From Myxococcales bacterium (GTDB taxonomy: Bacteria; Myxococcota_A; Polyangia; Palsa-1104; JAEUJZ01), in NCBI GenBank assembly GCA_016794465.1, contig JAEUKA010000036.1:124001-188000 (forward strand): a stretch of 64,000 nt of DNA. Direction: 5' to 3'. Below are positions 51,679 through 61,392 of the stretch, one piece after another. The stretch's first letter is position 1. Each line of letters opens with the position of its first letter. A model generated the notes under the pieces. That model ran no database searches. It saw nothing but the letters and a program-made list of their open reading frames with translations, and was not told the origin of the DNA. Made by a program: the position numbers and the translations under genes.

Positions 51679-53535
51679 ATGACTCGTGACCCGCTGCAGG
51701 TACTAAATGAGATCTTCGGTTATCCCGCGTTCCGGGGACGACAGGCCGAGGTCATTGATCATGTCCTGCTGGGGGGCTCGGCGCTGGTGCTGATGCCGAC
51801 GGGCGGAGGCAAGAGTCTGTGCTATCAGGTGCCGGCGCTGTGTCGCAGCGGAGTGGCGCTGGTGATCTCGCCGCTGATTGCCCTGATGCGCGATCAAGTG
51901 GAAGCGCTGCGCCAGGTCGGAGTGCGCGCGGTGGTCTACAACTCGACCCTGCGCAGTGATGAAAAGTCGCAGGTCCGCGCGGCGGCACTCTCGGGCAAGC
52001 TGGATCTTCTGTATGTCGCGCCCGAGACACTCAACACAGAGTTCTTTTCGGACTTTGCGCGCCGACTCTCTTTGAGCCTGATTGCCGTTGATGAAGCGCA
52101 CTGTGTCAGCCAGTGGGGACACGACTTTCGACCGGATTATTTGGAGATTGCCAAGCTCCGCGCCCTGCACCCGCAGGTTCCGCTTCTGGCCCTGACTGCG
52201 ACCGCCGATCCGATGACACGCGAAGAGATTCGTGTACGTCTGGGTCTGGACAGCGATCCGGTCTTCTCTTCCAGCTTTGATCGTCCCAACATCCGGTACG
52301 AGATCACGCAGAGACAGGAAGCCCGTCGTCAGCTACTCGACTTCATTCGCACTCGCCACTGGGGAGAAGCGGGCATTGTCTACTGTCTGTCGCGTCGCAA
52401 AGCGGAAGAGACTGCCGAGTGGTTGGGAACCCAGGGGGTCTTGGCCCTGCCCTATCACGCCGGACTCGATTCCCAGGTGAGACAGACGCATCAGGATCGC
52501 TTCCTTCGGGAAGAAGGACTGGTCATCTGCGCCACGATTGCGTTTGGAATGGGAATCGACAAGCCCGATGTCCGCTTCGTCGCCCACATCGATCTTCCTA
52601 AGAGCATCGAGAGCTATTACCAAGAAACCGGTCGCGCGGGTCGGGATGGTCAGCCCGCAGAGGCGTGGATGGTTTATGGACTGGGGGATGTGGTCAGTCA
52701 GCGGCGAATGATTGAACAGAGTGAAGCGACAGAGGAGTGGAAGCGGCTGTCGCAGCGCAAGCTGGCCTCTCTTTTGGCACTGTGTGAGAGTGTCTCTTGT
52801 CGTCGTCAAGGTCTGCTTTCCTACTTCGGAGAAGATCATCCGGGGCAGTGTGGGAGCTGCGACAACTGTCTGCATCCGCCCCGTGCGTTCGATGGCACAG
52901 AGCTGGGTCGGAAAGCGCTGAGTGCGGTTGCGCGGACCGAGCAGCGCTTTGGTGCCGGACACCTGATCGACATTCTGCGTGGACTTCATACCGACAAGAT
53001 TGATCGCAATGGCCACGATCGCTTGAGCGTGTTTGGCATCGGCAAAGACCAAGATGAGAAGCGCTGGTCCAGTGTCTTTCGTCAGCTTACTGCGACGGGA
53101 TTTTTGGATGTGGAGGCCGAGTTCGGAGCCTTCCGTTTGAACCGCCGATCGTGGGAGCTGCTGCGCGCGCAGACCTCGCTCCTGCTGCGGGAAGATGACA
53201 CCCCACCGCGCAAGGAACGGACCAAGCAAAAGCGTGCAGAGAAGTCCCTAAAGCCGCTGCACGCCGTGGTGTCTGCGTCTGGACAGCCGGGTCTGTTCGA
53301 GGCACTGCGGGCGCTGCGCCGCCGCTTGGCAGAGGAGCAAGGACTCCCTCCCTACGTGGTGTTTCACGACTCGACCCTCCGCGAGATGGTGCAGCGTCAG
53401 CCTCGGTCACTGGCCGAGCTTGCGCAGGTTCCCGGAGTCGGAAAAGTCAAGCTTGAGCGCTATGGAGCAGCGTTCCTCCGCGAGATCCAGCAGTCTGTAG
53501 GAGTCGACGATCGGAGTACCGGCGCGACTCTGTAA
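51679..53535 (+). CDS. recQ: ATP-dependent DNA helicase RecQ
   Basis: 618 residues from ATG 51679. SF2 helicase motifs: MPTGGGKS (Walker A), [17 protein letters not shown] (DEAH plus the RecQ aromatic-rich loop), ALTATAD, and [10 protein letters not shown] (motif VI). A Cys4 zinc subdomain follows ([24 protein letters not shown]), then winged helix and a C-terminal HRDC domain ([36 protein letters not shown]). It unwinds recombination and replication intermediates. Full length for RecQ. Not obviously cotranscribed with neighbours. Confidence 0.96.
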   Translation: MTRDPLQVLNEIFGYPAFRGRQAEVIDHVLLGGSALVLMPTGGGKSLCYQVPALCRSGVALVISPLIALMRDQVEALRQVGVRAVVYNSTLRSDEKSQVRAAALSGKLDLLYVAPETLNTEFFSDFARRLSLSLIAVDEAHCVSQWGHDFRPDYLEIAKLRALHPQVPLLALTATADPMTREEIRVRLGLDSDPVFSSSFDRPNIRYEITQRQEARRQLLDFIRTRHWGEAGIVYCLSRRKAEETAEWLGTQGVLALPYHAGLDSQVRQTHQDRFLREEGLVICATIAFGMGIDKPDVRFVAHIDLPKSIESYYQETGRAGRDGQPAEAWMVYGLGDVVSQRRMIEQSEATEEWKRLSQRKLASLLALCESVSCRRQGLLSYFGEDHPGQCGSCDNCLHPPRAFDGTELGRKALSAVARTEQRFGAGHLIDILRGLHTDKIDRNGHDRLSVFGIGKDQDEKRWSSVFRQLTATGFLDVEAEFGAFRLNRRSWELLRAQTSLLLREDDTPPRKERTKQKRAEKSLKPLHAVVSASGQPGLFEALRALRRRLAEEQGLPPYVVFHDSTLREMVQRQPRSLAELAQVPGVGKVKLERYGAAFLREIQQSVGVDDRSTGATL

Positions 53536-53559
53536 GCGACGCTGGCTTCTCGAGAGCAG

Positions 53560-54513
53560 CTACTGAAGGGTTCCGCTCCACAGCAGTCCTGCCATCACTC
53601 CGGTACTGCTCTGCGGTCCGTTCGATCGGGCGGTGGTGATCACTGGATACAGAGAAATCGCCGTCGGAGACTTCTGCTTGCGATGCAGCCAGGGTCCCAG
53701 AAAGCCCATCGCCGAGCCCAGCACCGCTCCGGTCAGGACATCGGTAAAGTAGTGACGATCTGCATTGATCCGCAGGACTCCTGTCAAGGTCGCGAGCGGA
53801 ATTCCTACCACCCAGATCACCGGCGCCAATCGATAGCCGCGCAGCGACGCCACCGTGCCACTGGCCGTAGCGAGTGCAAACGACATCGCGGTGTGTCCAG
53901 AGTAGAACGATACGTAGTTGTCCGCAGCATTGGGAACCAGCGCCTTTTCGGACGCTGGAAGGACATGCACAAACGGTCTTTCGCGACCGACCGTATACTT
54001 GACCAGCTGATTGACATCGACGGCCAGCACGGTCGCTTCGGCCACCAGCAGCAGATCGATAAGCCCCTGTTTCACCGATCCTTGGGAGTAGTTTGACAGG
54101 GCTCCCAGTCCCACCATCGTCACTGGCAGGAGCGCGAACGCAGTGACGTTGCTCAGCTGATTGGCAAACTCTGGATTGCCCGATAAGAGCAGCCGCCGGA
54201 CTCCCGCATCGAGTCCGTTGAGCGTGTCTGTTCCATCCTCTGTACGCTCACAAACTATGCAGCCAGTCGGCCCAATCTTCGACTTGAGCAGCTCGGTGGT
54301 GATCCACGCCGCCAGCCCGATGCCCGTGACCGGAAGATCCACCCGCAGGTCATACTGGAAGACAGAGTCTTGATAGCGAGTCGGAGTAGGAATCGCAGCC
54401 GGAGTCGCCAGCGAAGCAGAACTTGTCGACGGCAACAGCACTTGATCTGCGTGCACCACCGGAGCGAAACAGAGAACTCCTATGCCCGCAAACAGACGCC
54501 ATGATCTTTGCAT
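53560..54513 (-). CDS. PAP2 family phosphatase
   Basis: 317 residues with signal peptide (about 1-22) and several membrane helices. PAP2 motifs are complete: KYTVGRERP (KX6RP), SFYSGHTA (PSGH-like) and RINADRHYFTDVLTG (RX5HX3D). Members remove phosphate from lipids such as phosphatidate or undecaprenyl diphosphate on the periplasmic side. Last gene of a minus-strand operon: TPR protein, sigma54 activator (3-nt gap) and this phosphatase, which makes membrane-lipid phosphate turnover a candidate target or output of that regulator. Confidence 0.87.
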   Translation of the reverse strand: MQRSWRLFAGIGVLCFAPVVHADQVLLPSTSSASLATPAAIPTPTRYQDSVFQYDLRVDLPVTGIGLAAWITTELLKSKIGPTGCIVCERTEDGTDTLNGLDAGVRRLLLSGNPEFANQLSNVTAFALLPVTMVGLGALSNYSQGSVKQGLIDLLLVAEATVLAVDVNQLVKYTVGRERPFVHVLPASEKALVPNAADNYVSFYSGHTAMSFALATASGTVASLRGYRLAPVIWVVGIPLATLTGVLRINADRHYFTDVLTGAVLGSAMGFLGPWLHRKQKSPTAISLYPVITTARSNGPQSSTGVMAGLLWSGTLQ

Positions 54514-54516
54514 CGA

Positions 54517-56331
54517 TTACTCCGGTTTGGTGGGATCTTCTCGCTCTAGGAATCGGAACACCGTCCGGGGATCGACCCCCAACAGCTGCGCCGCTCGGGT
54601 TCGATTGCCACCACACAGGGCCAGCGTATCGAGCACGTACTTGCGCGCATACCGCTCCTTGGCCTCTGCCAGCGGCAGGACCTCGGCAGGCTGCTGGGCG
54701 ACGAGTCCCAGATCTTCAGGCTCCAGCAGCTCGCGATCGGCCATCACCAGCGCTTTTTTGATGTGGTTTTCCAGCTGCCGCACATTTCCCGGCCAGCCAA
54801 AGCGCCGAATCGCCAGCTCAGCCGCAGGTGAAAGTCCGCGCTGGGGCAGCCGCAGCTCCTCGGCAAAGCGACGCAGAAACGAGCGCGCGAGCAGCAGGAC
54901 ATCATCGCCCCGATCGCGCAGCGGCGGCAGCTCGACCTGCACCACATTGAGCCGGTAATACAGATCCTCGCGGAAGCGGCCCGCACGAATCTCCGCCGAC
55001 AGATCGCGGTGAGTCGCCGTCAACACCCGCACATCGACCGGCTCGGGCTTGCTGTCCCCGACCCGCAGGATCACCCGCTCTTGCAGCACCCGCAGTAGCT
55101 TCACCTGCAGCGGCATCGGCATCTCGCCAATCTCGTCGAGAAACAGCGTTCCGCCCTGCGCCGCTTGGATGCGACCGGGCTTGTTGGCGACCGCTCCGGT
55201 AAAGGCGCCGCGCACATGACCAAACAGCTCGGACTCCAAGAGCTGCTCGGGAATCGCGCCACAGTTGATCGCCACAAACGGACCCTTCGCGCGTGGTGAC
55301 CGACGGTGAATTTCTTGCGCGACCAGCTCCTTGCCGGTTCCCGTTTCACCCGTGATCAGCACCGAGACATCGCTCTGCGCGACCTTGCCAACCGTCCGCA
55401 TCACCTCTTGCATGATCGGCGACGCCCCAAGGCCAATGCCGACGCTGGCGATCGCCACGCTGCGCATCTGTTCCAGCTCGACCCCGAGTCGCTGGTTGTC
55501 ATGCCGCAGCTCCGTCAGCAGCCGCGCATTGCGGAGCAACAGCCCCGCCTGCGCCGCAATCACCGTCAGGACTTCGAGATCGGCGGAGCGAAACAGCCGC
55601 TGCACATCACTGCTACCGACGTACAGCGCCCCGAGCAGCTGCCCCCGTTCCCGCAGGGGCACACACATCACACTCGACAGCCGCAGGTACATCACCGACT
55701 GCGCGTTCTGAAACTCCGAGTCCTTGCAGGCGTCGCTGACGATCACCGGCTGCTCGGTCCGCAGCACCTTGGCGACGATCGAGTCAGACAGCTTGGCATC
55801 GGGCTCGCTGACCGCTTGCTGACCCTTGGCCCGTCCCAGCTTGATGCGCGGCGGCAGGCCCGGCTCCGACAGCACCAAAAAGCCATTGTCCGCCTGGGTG
55901 ATCTCGACCACTGCGTCGACCAGCGCGGTCCACAGCTCCTCCGGTTCATAGTGGTTGAGCAGCCGTTCCGAGAACCGGTGCAGCTTGCGCACCGCCTGCA
56001 ACACATCGGAGTCTCCCGCCTCACGAGCCAGTGCTGACGGAGTGGCCGTCTCGACTGTTAGTTCGACCGTGCAGCCGCCCAGGGAAATCCGCTCACCGAG
56101 GCTGAGTCGCGCCTTGCTCTTGCGCTTGCCGGCGACGAGCACCTCGCCATCGACCGCCACTACCGTGACTTCCCTATCGGTGCGCGAAAAATAGGCATGA
56201 CTTGGCCGGACCTGCGGATCACTGACCACCACGTCGTTGTCGGTGCTGCTCCCAAACGTCGTCAGCGGCTTGACCAGGCGAATCAAGCGCGGCGCAGTCG
56301 TCGTCGGTACGGTCAACCGAAGGGTGATCAT
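54517..56331 (-). CDS. Sigma54-dependent activator with FHA and GAF domains
   Basis: 604 residues. FHA domain at about 1-100 ([24 protein letters not shown]) binds phospho-Thr; GAF domain at about 115-275; AAA+ domain at about 300-525 with Walker A GETGTGKE, the sigma54-contact loop GAFTGA and LDEIGEMP; Fis-type HTH at the C-terminus ([25 protein letters not shown]). It would activate sigma54 promoters when a kinase phosphorylates a partner bound by FHA, a common myxobacterial arrangement. Middle gene of a three-gene operon with a TPR protein and a PAP2 phosphatase; the two kinases in the window are possible inputs. Confidence 0.93.
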   Translation of the reverse strand: MITLRLTVPTTTAPRLIRLVKPLTTFGSSTDNDVVVSDPQVRPSHAYFSRTDREVTVVAVDGEVLVAGKRKSKARLSLGERISLGGCTVELTVETATPSALAREAGDSDVLQAVRKLHRFSERLLNHYEPEELWTALVDAVVEITQADNGFLVLSEPGLPPRIKLGRAKGQQAVSEPDAKLSDSIVAKVLRTEQPVIVSDACKDSEFQNAQSVMYLRLSSVMCVPLRERGQLLGALYVGSSDVQRLFRSADLEVLTVIAAQAGLLLRNARLLTELRHDNQRLGVELEQMRSVAIASVGIGLGASPIMQEVMRTVGKVAQSDVSVLITGETGTGKELVAQEIHRRSPRAKGPFVAINCGAIPEQLLESELFGHVRGAFTGAVANKPGRIQAAQGGTLFLDEIGEMPMPLQVKLLRVLQERVILRVGDSKPEPVDVRVLTATHRDLSAEIRAGRFREDLYYRLNVVQVELPPLRDRGDDVLLLARSFLRRFAEELRLPQRGLSPAAELAIRRFGWPGNVRQLENHIKKALVMADRELLEPEDLGLVAQQPAEVLPLAEAKERYARKYVLDTLALCGGNRTRAAQLLGVDPRTVFRFLEREDPTKPE

Positions 56332-56337
56332 GCGGTC

Positions 56338-57303
56338 CTAAAAAGCCAAGCTCAGCGCCGGCGCGACAGGGGGCGGACTGAGGTTCTCTGTAGGTACAGG
56401 TGGTAGCTCTTTGGGCGGCGCGGTCAGCTCGCGAATCTCGACGGTGGTACGAGCGTGCCAGAGCGCATCGACGAGCCCCGCCAGCACCAGCACCCAAAAC
56501 GCCGCTCCCGTCCCCAGATAGGTCCCCGTCAGCGCCTGCGCCGCCTGGTATTCCCGCGCCGGAAAGGTGTTATCGGGATAGCGCAGCCGCACCGTCAGCC
56601 AGGTTCCTGCCGACGCTGCACCCGTGATCGCCTCGCCAATCAGGAACACACTTCCCGCTGCAATCCGCCCGTCGGCCAGCTGGGGCACGCCGAACGGAAC
56701 AAACTGGAGCGGACTTAACTTTCGGTAGACAACCCGCTCGTAATACAGTCGCTTCGCCTGCTTCTGGGCCAGCTGCTCGGCCCGTCGCTGAAGCGCCTCT
56801 GCTTCGGCTTTCTGACGCTGCTCTTCTTCCTGCTGACGACGGCGAATCTCGTCCAGCCGCTGCTGATTGCGCCGCCGAATCTCATCGAGAAACGCCACCG
56901 CCTTCAGCGGATCGACCAGCTGATCGAGTGCAAAGTCCGGGCGCAGAGACAGCAGCAGGTTGAACTCTTGCTCGGCCCCCGGCTCGTCGTGTTCAAAAAA
57001 GTACGACAGCGCTAGCAGCTTGTGGGCGAGCAGCAGCTGATCTTCCTGGGCGAGCAGCGTCTGCGGATACAGTAGCGGTCGCAGCGTCAGCACCGCCGCC
57101 GCATAGTCGCCTCGCTGGTAGGCCAGCTTGCCGCGCTGGAGACGCGCTTCCGGACTTTGATCGGTAGGGGCAGGATAGGACGACGGCTGGCGAGGCGGCT
57201 CGCGGCGGGGCGGGGTATGGACCTCGTCTGCGTGCGACGGTGGCTGGCGACTCAGAAAGAGCACCGTACCGAGGCTCAAGGTCACTGCCGACCGTCTCAA
57301 CAT
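56338..57303 (-). CDS. Secreted TPR/coiled-coil protein
   Basis: 321 residues. Signal peptide about 1-25 (MLRRSAVTLSLGTVLFLSRQPPSHA). Residues 50-135 form TPR-like helices (RLQRGKLAYQRGDYAAAVLTL), 145-190 a charged coiled coil (RRRNQQRLDEIRRRQQEEEQRQKAEAEALQRR, with Gln/Arg/Glu), then two hydrophobic helices near 215-240 and 255-275 and a Pro-rich tail. It is likely periplasmic or membrane-bound. It is first in an operon with the FHA sigma54 activator 6 nt downstream and the PAP2 protein, so it may take part in envelope-stress or lipid signalling. No precise family recognised. Confidence 0.7.
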   Translation of the reverse strand: MLRRSAVTLSLGTVLFLSRQPPSHADEVHTPPRREPPRQPSSYPAPTDQSPEARLQRGKLAYQRGDYAAAVLTLRPLLYPQTLLAQEDQLLLAHKLLALSYFFEHDEPGAEQEFNLLLSLRPDFALDQLVDPLKAVAFLDEIRRRNQQRLDEIRRRQQEEEQRQKAEAEALQRRAEQLAQKQAKRLYYERVVYRKLSPLQFVPFGVPQLADGRIAAGSVFLIGEAITGAASAGTWLTVRLRYPDNTFPAREYQAAQALTGTYLGTGAAFWVLVLAGLVDALWHARTTVEIRELTAPPKELPPVPTENLSPPPVAPALSLAF

Positions 57304-57382
57304 CCTAGCCAGTTGATATCACGGAGCCGCCCCAGGCCGACCAAAAACCAGCGCCCGGGAGCGGGCAGTGTCCGGGTGACGC

Positions 57383-59830
57383 TTATGCGCGTGCGCGGCG
57401 ACGGCGGGTAGCGAAAGCCAGCAGGGTCAGCATGCCAAGCGCCGAAGCCGCCGAGGCTGAGGAGCCGCGCTGGCCGCTGACATCGCAGCCAAGGAGTCCA
57501 CCGCCGGTGAGCTTGTACTCCTCGGCGCTCACGCAGGCTCCACCGGCGCAGAGGTTGCCGGCCGCGCACTGCTCGCCGCTGGTGCAGGTCGAGTAGCAAG
57601 AGCCGGCACCGCAAGCGAGGTTGTTTTCGCACTTGGGTCGGCTGCCGTGTGGCGCCTCGTTGGACACCGTCGAGCAGGTGCCAACCGAGCCCACCACGTC
57701 GCAGGCGTTGCACTGACCGTCGCAGGTTGCGTTGCAGCAGACGCCATCGACGCAGATGCCAGACTTGCACTCACCCTGCACGCCGCATGCGGTGCCAAGC
57801 GACTTCTTGAACGTCACCGAGATGGTGTGCTCGGCGGTTACACCGGGGATGGTGTAGGTGCCGTTAGAAACCTGGCCGCTGACATCGGTTCCATCGAGGC
57901 TGAGCGTATCCACCTCATACCCTGGCGCGGGCGCCGCAGTACACACTGAGTCCTTGGCGTCCGGTACCGGGTTTGGCGTGCAGTTCATCGTGCCGTTACC
58001 GCCTGGAGACATGACGGTGATTGGGTACGTGGGCAAGGAAAACAGCGCGCTTACGTTGGTGTCCTTGGTGATGGTGAGCGTGCACTGCAGCGCCTTGCCT
58101 GCCGATGCACAGTCGCCGCCCCAGCCATCGAAGTAGTTCTTGCCGGGGTCCGGAACCACCGTCAGGGTCACCGTCTGTCCTTCCAGGAACTTGGCGTTCT
58201 GGGTCGTGCAGGTGGTGCCGCAGAGAATGGCAGCCGGGCTGCTCACGATCGAGCCCGAGCCGATGCTCTGGCCCTTGTCGACGGTAAGGGTGTAGAGCTT
58301 GCCGACGAGGTTGGTGTCGACAGCGCTGTTGTTGCGCAGGCTCGGGTCGATGACAGTCGCTGGTGGCGCCACGCCCACTCGGTAACTGACAGAGCCCGTT
58401 CCGGTTCCGGCGATGACATTGGCGTTCACGGTATAGGTCACCGATGCTCCGACGGGAAGATCGGCCATCGTGTTGAGTGCTCCGTTGCCATTGGCCGCCG
58501 CGCAGACGCCGTTGTTGGCGCCCACGCAGGTCCAGGTCACGCCGGTCAGACCAGCAGGCAGCACGTCGGTGATCCTCGCGCCCGTGACGGCCGTTGGGCC
58601 ATTGTTGGTCACGACGACTTTGTACGAAACCGGCGCGCCCCACTCGACCGCAGCGGCCCCGTCCGTGACCGTCACGCCAAGATCTGCATAGTTGATGCCG
58701 GTCGTGACGCGGGTCTGCACCAGCGGCCCGATGAGCGGCGAGGCACCGGTCGCCTTGATGTTGTAGTTGCCGTTGTTGATGGTGCCCGTAGTGCCCGGGG
58801 CGATGTGGACTGTCAGCTGGAACGTGCTGCTGCCACCCGCCGGCAAGTTGCCAAGGTTGCAGGTGATCTTCGGGGGAGGCCCAGCGCCAAACGTGCAGTT
58901 GCCGCCATTGGTCGAGACATAGGTCGTGCCAGCGGGAAGGAACTCCTCGACGATGACGTTGCTTGCTGGGCCCGCTCCGCCATTTTTGGCCAGGAAGGTA
59001 TAGACCAGATCGGTGTCCGCATTGGCCGCCTGCGCAGCCGAGGCCGCGACGGTCAAGCCAGGAATAAACGGACCGAATCCATCCACGTACAGGTGGCCCC
59101 AGTGACCGCTCTGCGCGCAGCCCGCAGCCACGATGTTGGCGATCACTCGATCGCCAATCGCCAGATCAGCAGAGCCCGGTGCGATGTCGAAGAGCTGCCA
59201 GTCGGTGTACTGAGCCGACTTGTCCGCGTTGTCCTTCCACGGGACGCCCGACTGTCCCGAGAAGTTGAAGGACGACCAGAGCAGCTTGTTCTGCGTGACG
59301 TTGCGGATCTCGACGAAAAAGTAGGGCTGCTGGATGTTGGAGTGCCCTGGATTTTGGAGCACAGGGGCCAGCGCAAATCGAACGTGGATGTTGCCGTCCG
59401 CCGGGTCGACATCCGCCGGGGTGGTGGTCATCGTCTGGGTCAGCGTGTTGGCGTTATAGCCCGAGCCCAGCTCATTGACGACCGCCGAAAACTTGCCGAA
59501 GCGCGGATAGCGCAGCGACTCGGCAGCGGTCAGTCCGGCCGGGATCTGCGACTCTGGAGTCGCCCCCGTCCTTGCGAAGGTGAGGTTGTTTCCGCCGGCT
59601 TGCAGACCCAGATTGGCGACCGAGAGTGGTGGAAACGTAAGGATGTTGAGATTCCGGCCAGTAGTGACCGTCCACCCATTAAGCGTTCCCGCCTCAAAGT
59701 CACCATTCACAAAGTCTGCTTGCTGAAGTGTAGCGATCGGCTCCTCTGTGCCTTGCGTGGCACCCTGACCCGAGCACCCGATCGATCCAAGTAAGCCAAG
59801 TCCTAATGCCCAGTTGGCAGTCTTTCTCAT
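57383..59830 (-). CDS. DUF11 surface lipoprotein with Cys-rich region and MYXO-CTERM-like tail
   Basis: 815 residues from ATG 59830 (GGGAGGG upstream). The signal peptide ends in LLGSIGC, a lipobox with Cys19. A lectin-like beta domain (about 45-230) precedes two DUF11-type repeats (about 240-345 and 365-470), then two bacterial repeat domains (about 490-650: PGKNYFDGWGGDCA, NGTMNCTPNPV), a Cys-rich segment (GVQGECKSGICVDGVCCNATCDGQCNACD) common in myxobacterial surface proteins, and finally GCDVSGQRG, a hydrophobic helix and RRRRARA. The terminal GC-helix-Arg pattern is MYXO-CTERM. Having both a lipobox and this tail is unusual. Confidence 0.87.
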   Translation of the reverse strand: MRKTANWALGLGLLGSIGCSGQGATQGTEEPIATLQQADFVNGDFEAGTLNGWTVTTGRNLNILTFPPLSVANLGLQAGGNNLTFARTGATPESQIPAGLTAAESLRYPRFGKFSAVVNELGSGYNANTLTQTMTTTPADVDPADGNIHVRFALAPVLQNPGHSNIQQPYFFVEIRNVTQNKLLWSSFNFSGQSGVPWKDNADKSAQYTDWQLFDIAPGSADLAIGDRVIANIVAAGCAQSGHWGHLYVDGFGPFIPGLTVAASAAQAANADTDLVYTFLAKNGGAGPASNVIVEEFLPAGTTYVSTNGGNCTFGAGPPPKITCNLGNLPAGGSSTFQLTVHIAPGTTGTINNGNYNIKATGASPLIGPLVQTRVTTGINYADLGVTVTDGAAAVEWGAPVSYKVVVTNNGPTAVTGARITDVLPAGLTGVTWTCVGANNGVCAAANGNGALNTMADLPVGASVTYTVNANVIAGTGTGSVSYRVGVAPPATVIDPSLRNNSAVDTNLVGKLYTLTVDKGQSIGSGSIVSSPAAILCGTTCTTQNAKFLEGQTVTLTVVPDPGKNYFDGWGGDCASAGKALQCTLTITKDTNVSALFSLPTYPITVMSPGGNGTMNCTPNPVPDAKDSVCTAAPAPGYEVDTLSLDGTDVSGQVSNGTYTIPGVTAEHTISVTFKKSLGTACGVQGECKSGICVDGVCCNATCDGQCNACDVVGSVGTCSTVSNEAPHGSRPKCENNLACGAGSCYSTCTSGEQCAAGNLCAGGACVSAEEYKLTGGGLLGCDVSGQRGSSASAASALGMLTLLAFATRRRRARA

Positions 59831-59979
59831 AGTCAAGGTCCCTCCCACTGCACAGCTTAATGGCAGCGTCGGCTCCATCGTAGCCCGGACTGGCCCGGCG
59901 GATCAATCCCGGGCAAGCTCCCACACCATGCGGCAGCTGCGTACTGTCACCCAGCGCAACCTAGGGCATATTCCTTCGC

Positions 59980-60011
59980 GCACCGCTGTACGACTGCACC
60001 GCTGTACGACT
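59980..60011 (+). repeat. 16-bp tandem duplication before the GNAT gene
   Basis: GCACCGCTGTACGACT occurs twice in direct tandem (59980-59995, 59996-60011). It ends one base before GGAGG, the Shine-Dalgarno of the GNAT gene. Each copy contains TACGACT, so a promoter or operator half may be duplicated. Confidence 0.8.
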
Positions 60012-60024
60012 CGGAGGACTAGCC

Positions 60025-60480
60025 ATGATCACACTACAAGCTGTCTCGGTAGAGGACATTCCGATCCTGTTTGAACACCAAGATGATCCGGTCGTCCGCA
60101 GCTCGGGAAACATTCCCATCCGAGAGCGTGCCGACTTCTTTGCGCACTGGGGTCGCCTGCTCGCCAGTGACTCGATCCTCAAGAGAGGAATCTGGAGCGA
60201 TGGTCAGCTGATCGGCAGCATCGCTTGTTTCGAGCGGAACGGTCTGCACGAGATCGGCTACGCAATTTCCCGTCAGCACTGGGGAAAAGGCATCGCAAGC
60301 GAAGCGCTCCGTCTGTTTCTGCTGTTGACCACTGACCGACCGCTGTCCGCACGAGTGACCAAGTACAACTATCCCTCGCTGCGGGTGCTACAAAAGAACG
60401 GCTTCCTCATCACCGGGGAAGACCTGTTTGTCGCAAGCGATGGCCGCAAGCTGGCAGAGTATGTCTTGACGCTCTCGTAG
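60025..60480 (+). CDS. GNAT family N-acetyltransferase
   Basis: 151 residues with GGAGG 8-9 nt before the ATG. The RimJ/RimL-like GNAT fold: HEIGYAISRQHWGKGIASEALRLFL holds the acetyl-CoA pyrophosphate loop (QHWGKGIA in Q/RxxGxG/A form), and YPSLRVLQKNGF is the conserved C-terminal segment where late side chains close the site. It would acetylate an amino group of a small molecule, peptide or protein; the substrate is unknown. Convergent with the unknown His-containing gene across paired AATAAGAG hairpins. A 16-bp tandem repeat lies upstream. Confidence 0.85.
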   Translation: MITLQAVSVEDIPILFEHQDDPVVRSSGNIPIRERADFFAHWGRLLASDSILKRGIWSDGQLIGSIACFERNGLHEIGYAISRQHWGKGIASEALRLFLLLTTDRPLSARVTKYNYPSLRVLQKNGFLITGEDLFVASDGRKLAEYVLTLS

Positions 60481-60506
60481 ACCGCGCATACTTCGCCGCA
60501 AGCACC

Positions 60507-60585
60507 AATAAGAGTCATTTTATACGCCTCTTATTATCGCAGGCCCTCAGCTCGTCAATAAGAGTCGTTTTATATGCCTCTTATT
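60507..60585. repeat. Two tandem AATAAGAG/CTCTTATT hairpins
   Basis: AATAAGAG...CTCTTATT occurs at 60507-60535 and 60557-60585, 50 nt apart; each is an 8-bp inverted repeat with a 13-nt loop containing TTTTATA. They are AT-rich in a GC-rich context, sit between convergent genes and the second overlaps the stop codon of 60581-61369. They could act as bidirectional terminators. Confidence 0.8.
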
Positions 60586-61369
60586 GGGCCCAGTGAGTAG
60601 CCAGCCAGTCAACCGACGCGGGCGCTTGCCGCAGCACTTGATCGATCTTCTCGATCTCCTGATCGGACTCATTTCCCGACGCTGAGACGCCATACGCACG
60701 TGCATACAGAATCCACGCCGACAGCTGGTAGTGATGCAGCAGCGGCGCAAAGCGATGGGCCGCAAAGGACTCCAAAGCCAGCTGCGCCGACACCGCATCG
60801 GAGCACTGAAACAGCGCACCTGTGACATCCACCAGCAGCGCCCGCAGATCCTCGAACGCACGCTCAGGATCTTGAACCACCGCTGCCATCAGCGCCGCGA
60901 AGTCGTCTCCGGACAGACCCGCTTGCTCGGCTGCGTCCGCCATGATCGGAACCTGACTGGTGATGAAGTCAGAGTCCGGCATGTTTTGCAGCAGTCGACC
61001 GACCAAATACAGATCAAAGGCACTGGCGATTGACTCTGCAAAAAACAGCGCTCGGGCGGACTTGGCGCCAGCTTTTCCGACGAGATCGGTAAGCTTGCGA
61101 TTGACCGCATGATGCCAGGCAACGTGCGCAACCACATCGGCAGAGATCTGTCGTTCACACAGGATGTCCGCCTCCTGATCCGCATTCCAGTACGTCAGGT
61201 TGAGGAACACCGCGCGGTCCCAGCTTGCCGCCTCGTCGGTGGTCGGCACCAGGAAGCGGTGTCCCGAGCGACGCAGCAGCCGCTTCAGGAGTCCGTAGAG
61301 CGCAACATGGGAAAAGGAGTCCTCATCCAAAATGACAAGGTCGTCGAGCGAGACGGTCGAAAGTGGCAT
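60581..61369 (-). CDS. Unknown protein with HxxxHH motif
   Basis: 262 residues, mostly helical, no signal peptide. His82-x3-His86-His87 (AHVAWHHAVN) is followed by Glu112 in FFAESIASAFD, a spacing seen in metal-binding helical or zincin-like proteins, but no family is recognised. Other features are DDLVILDEDSFSHVALYGLL at the N-terminus and an acidic C-terminal helix. It starts 23 nt after the TPR-PEGA gene with its own TAGCGT element, so it may be expressed separately. The stop lies within the second hairpin of the repeat pair. Confidence 0.7.
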   Translation of the reverse strand: MPLSTVSLDDLVILDEDSFSHVALYGLLKRLLRRSGHRFLVPTTDEAASWDRAVFLNLTYWNADQEADILCERQISADVVAHVAWHHAVNRKLTDLVGKAGAKSARALFFAESIASAFDLYLVGRLLQNMPDSDFITSQVPIMADAAEQAGLSGDDFAALMAAVVQDPERAFEDLRALLVDVTGALFQCSDAVSAQLALESFAAHRFAPLLHHYQLSAWILYARAYGVSASGNESDQEIEKIDQVLRQAPASVDWLATHWAQ

Positions 61370-61375
61370 CGCGGG

Positions 61376-61381
61376 ACGCTA
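61376..61381 (-). promoter_or_regulatory. Candidate -10 element (TAGCGT), leaderless-type
   Basis: Minus-strand GTGGTAGCGT ends 6 nt before ATG 61369, identical to the element in front of hemW. No Shine-Dalgarno. Confidence 0.45.
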
Positions 61382-61392
61382 CCACGATCACA

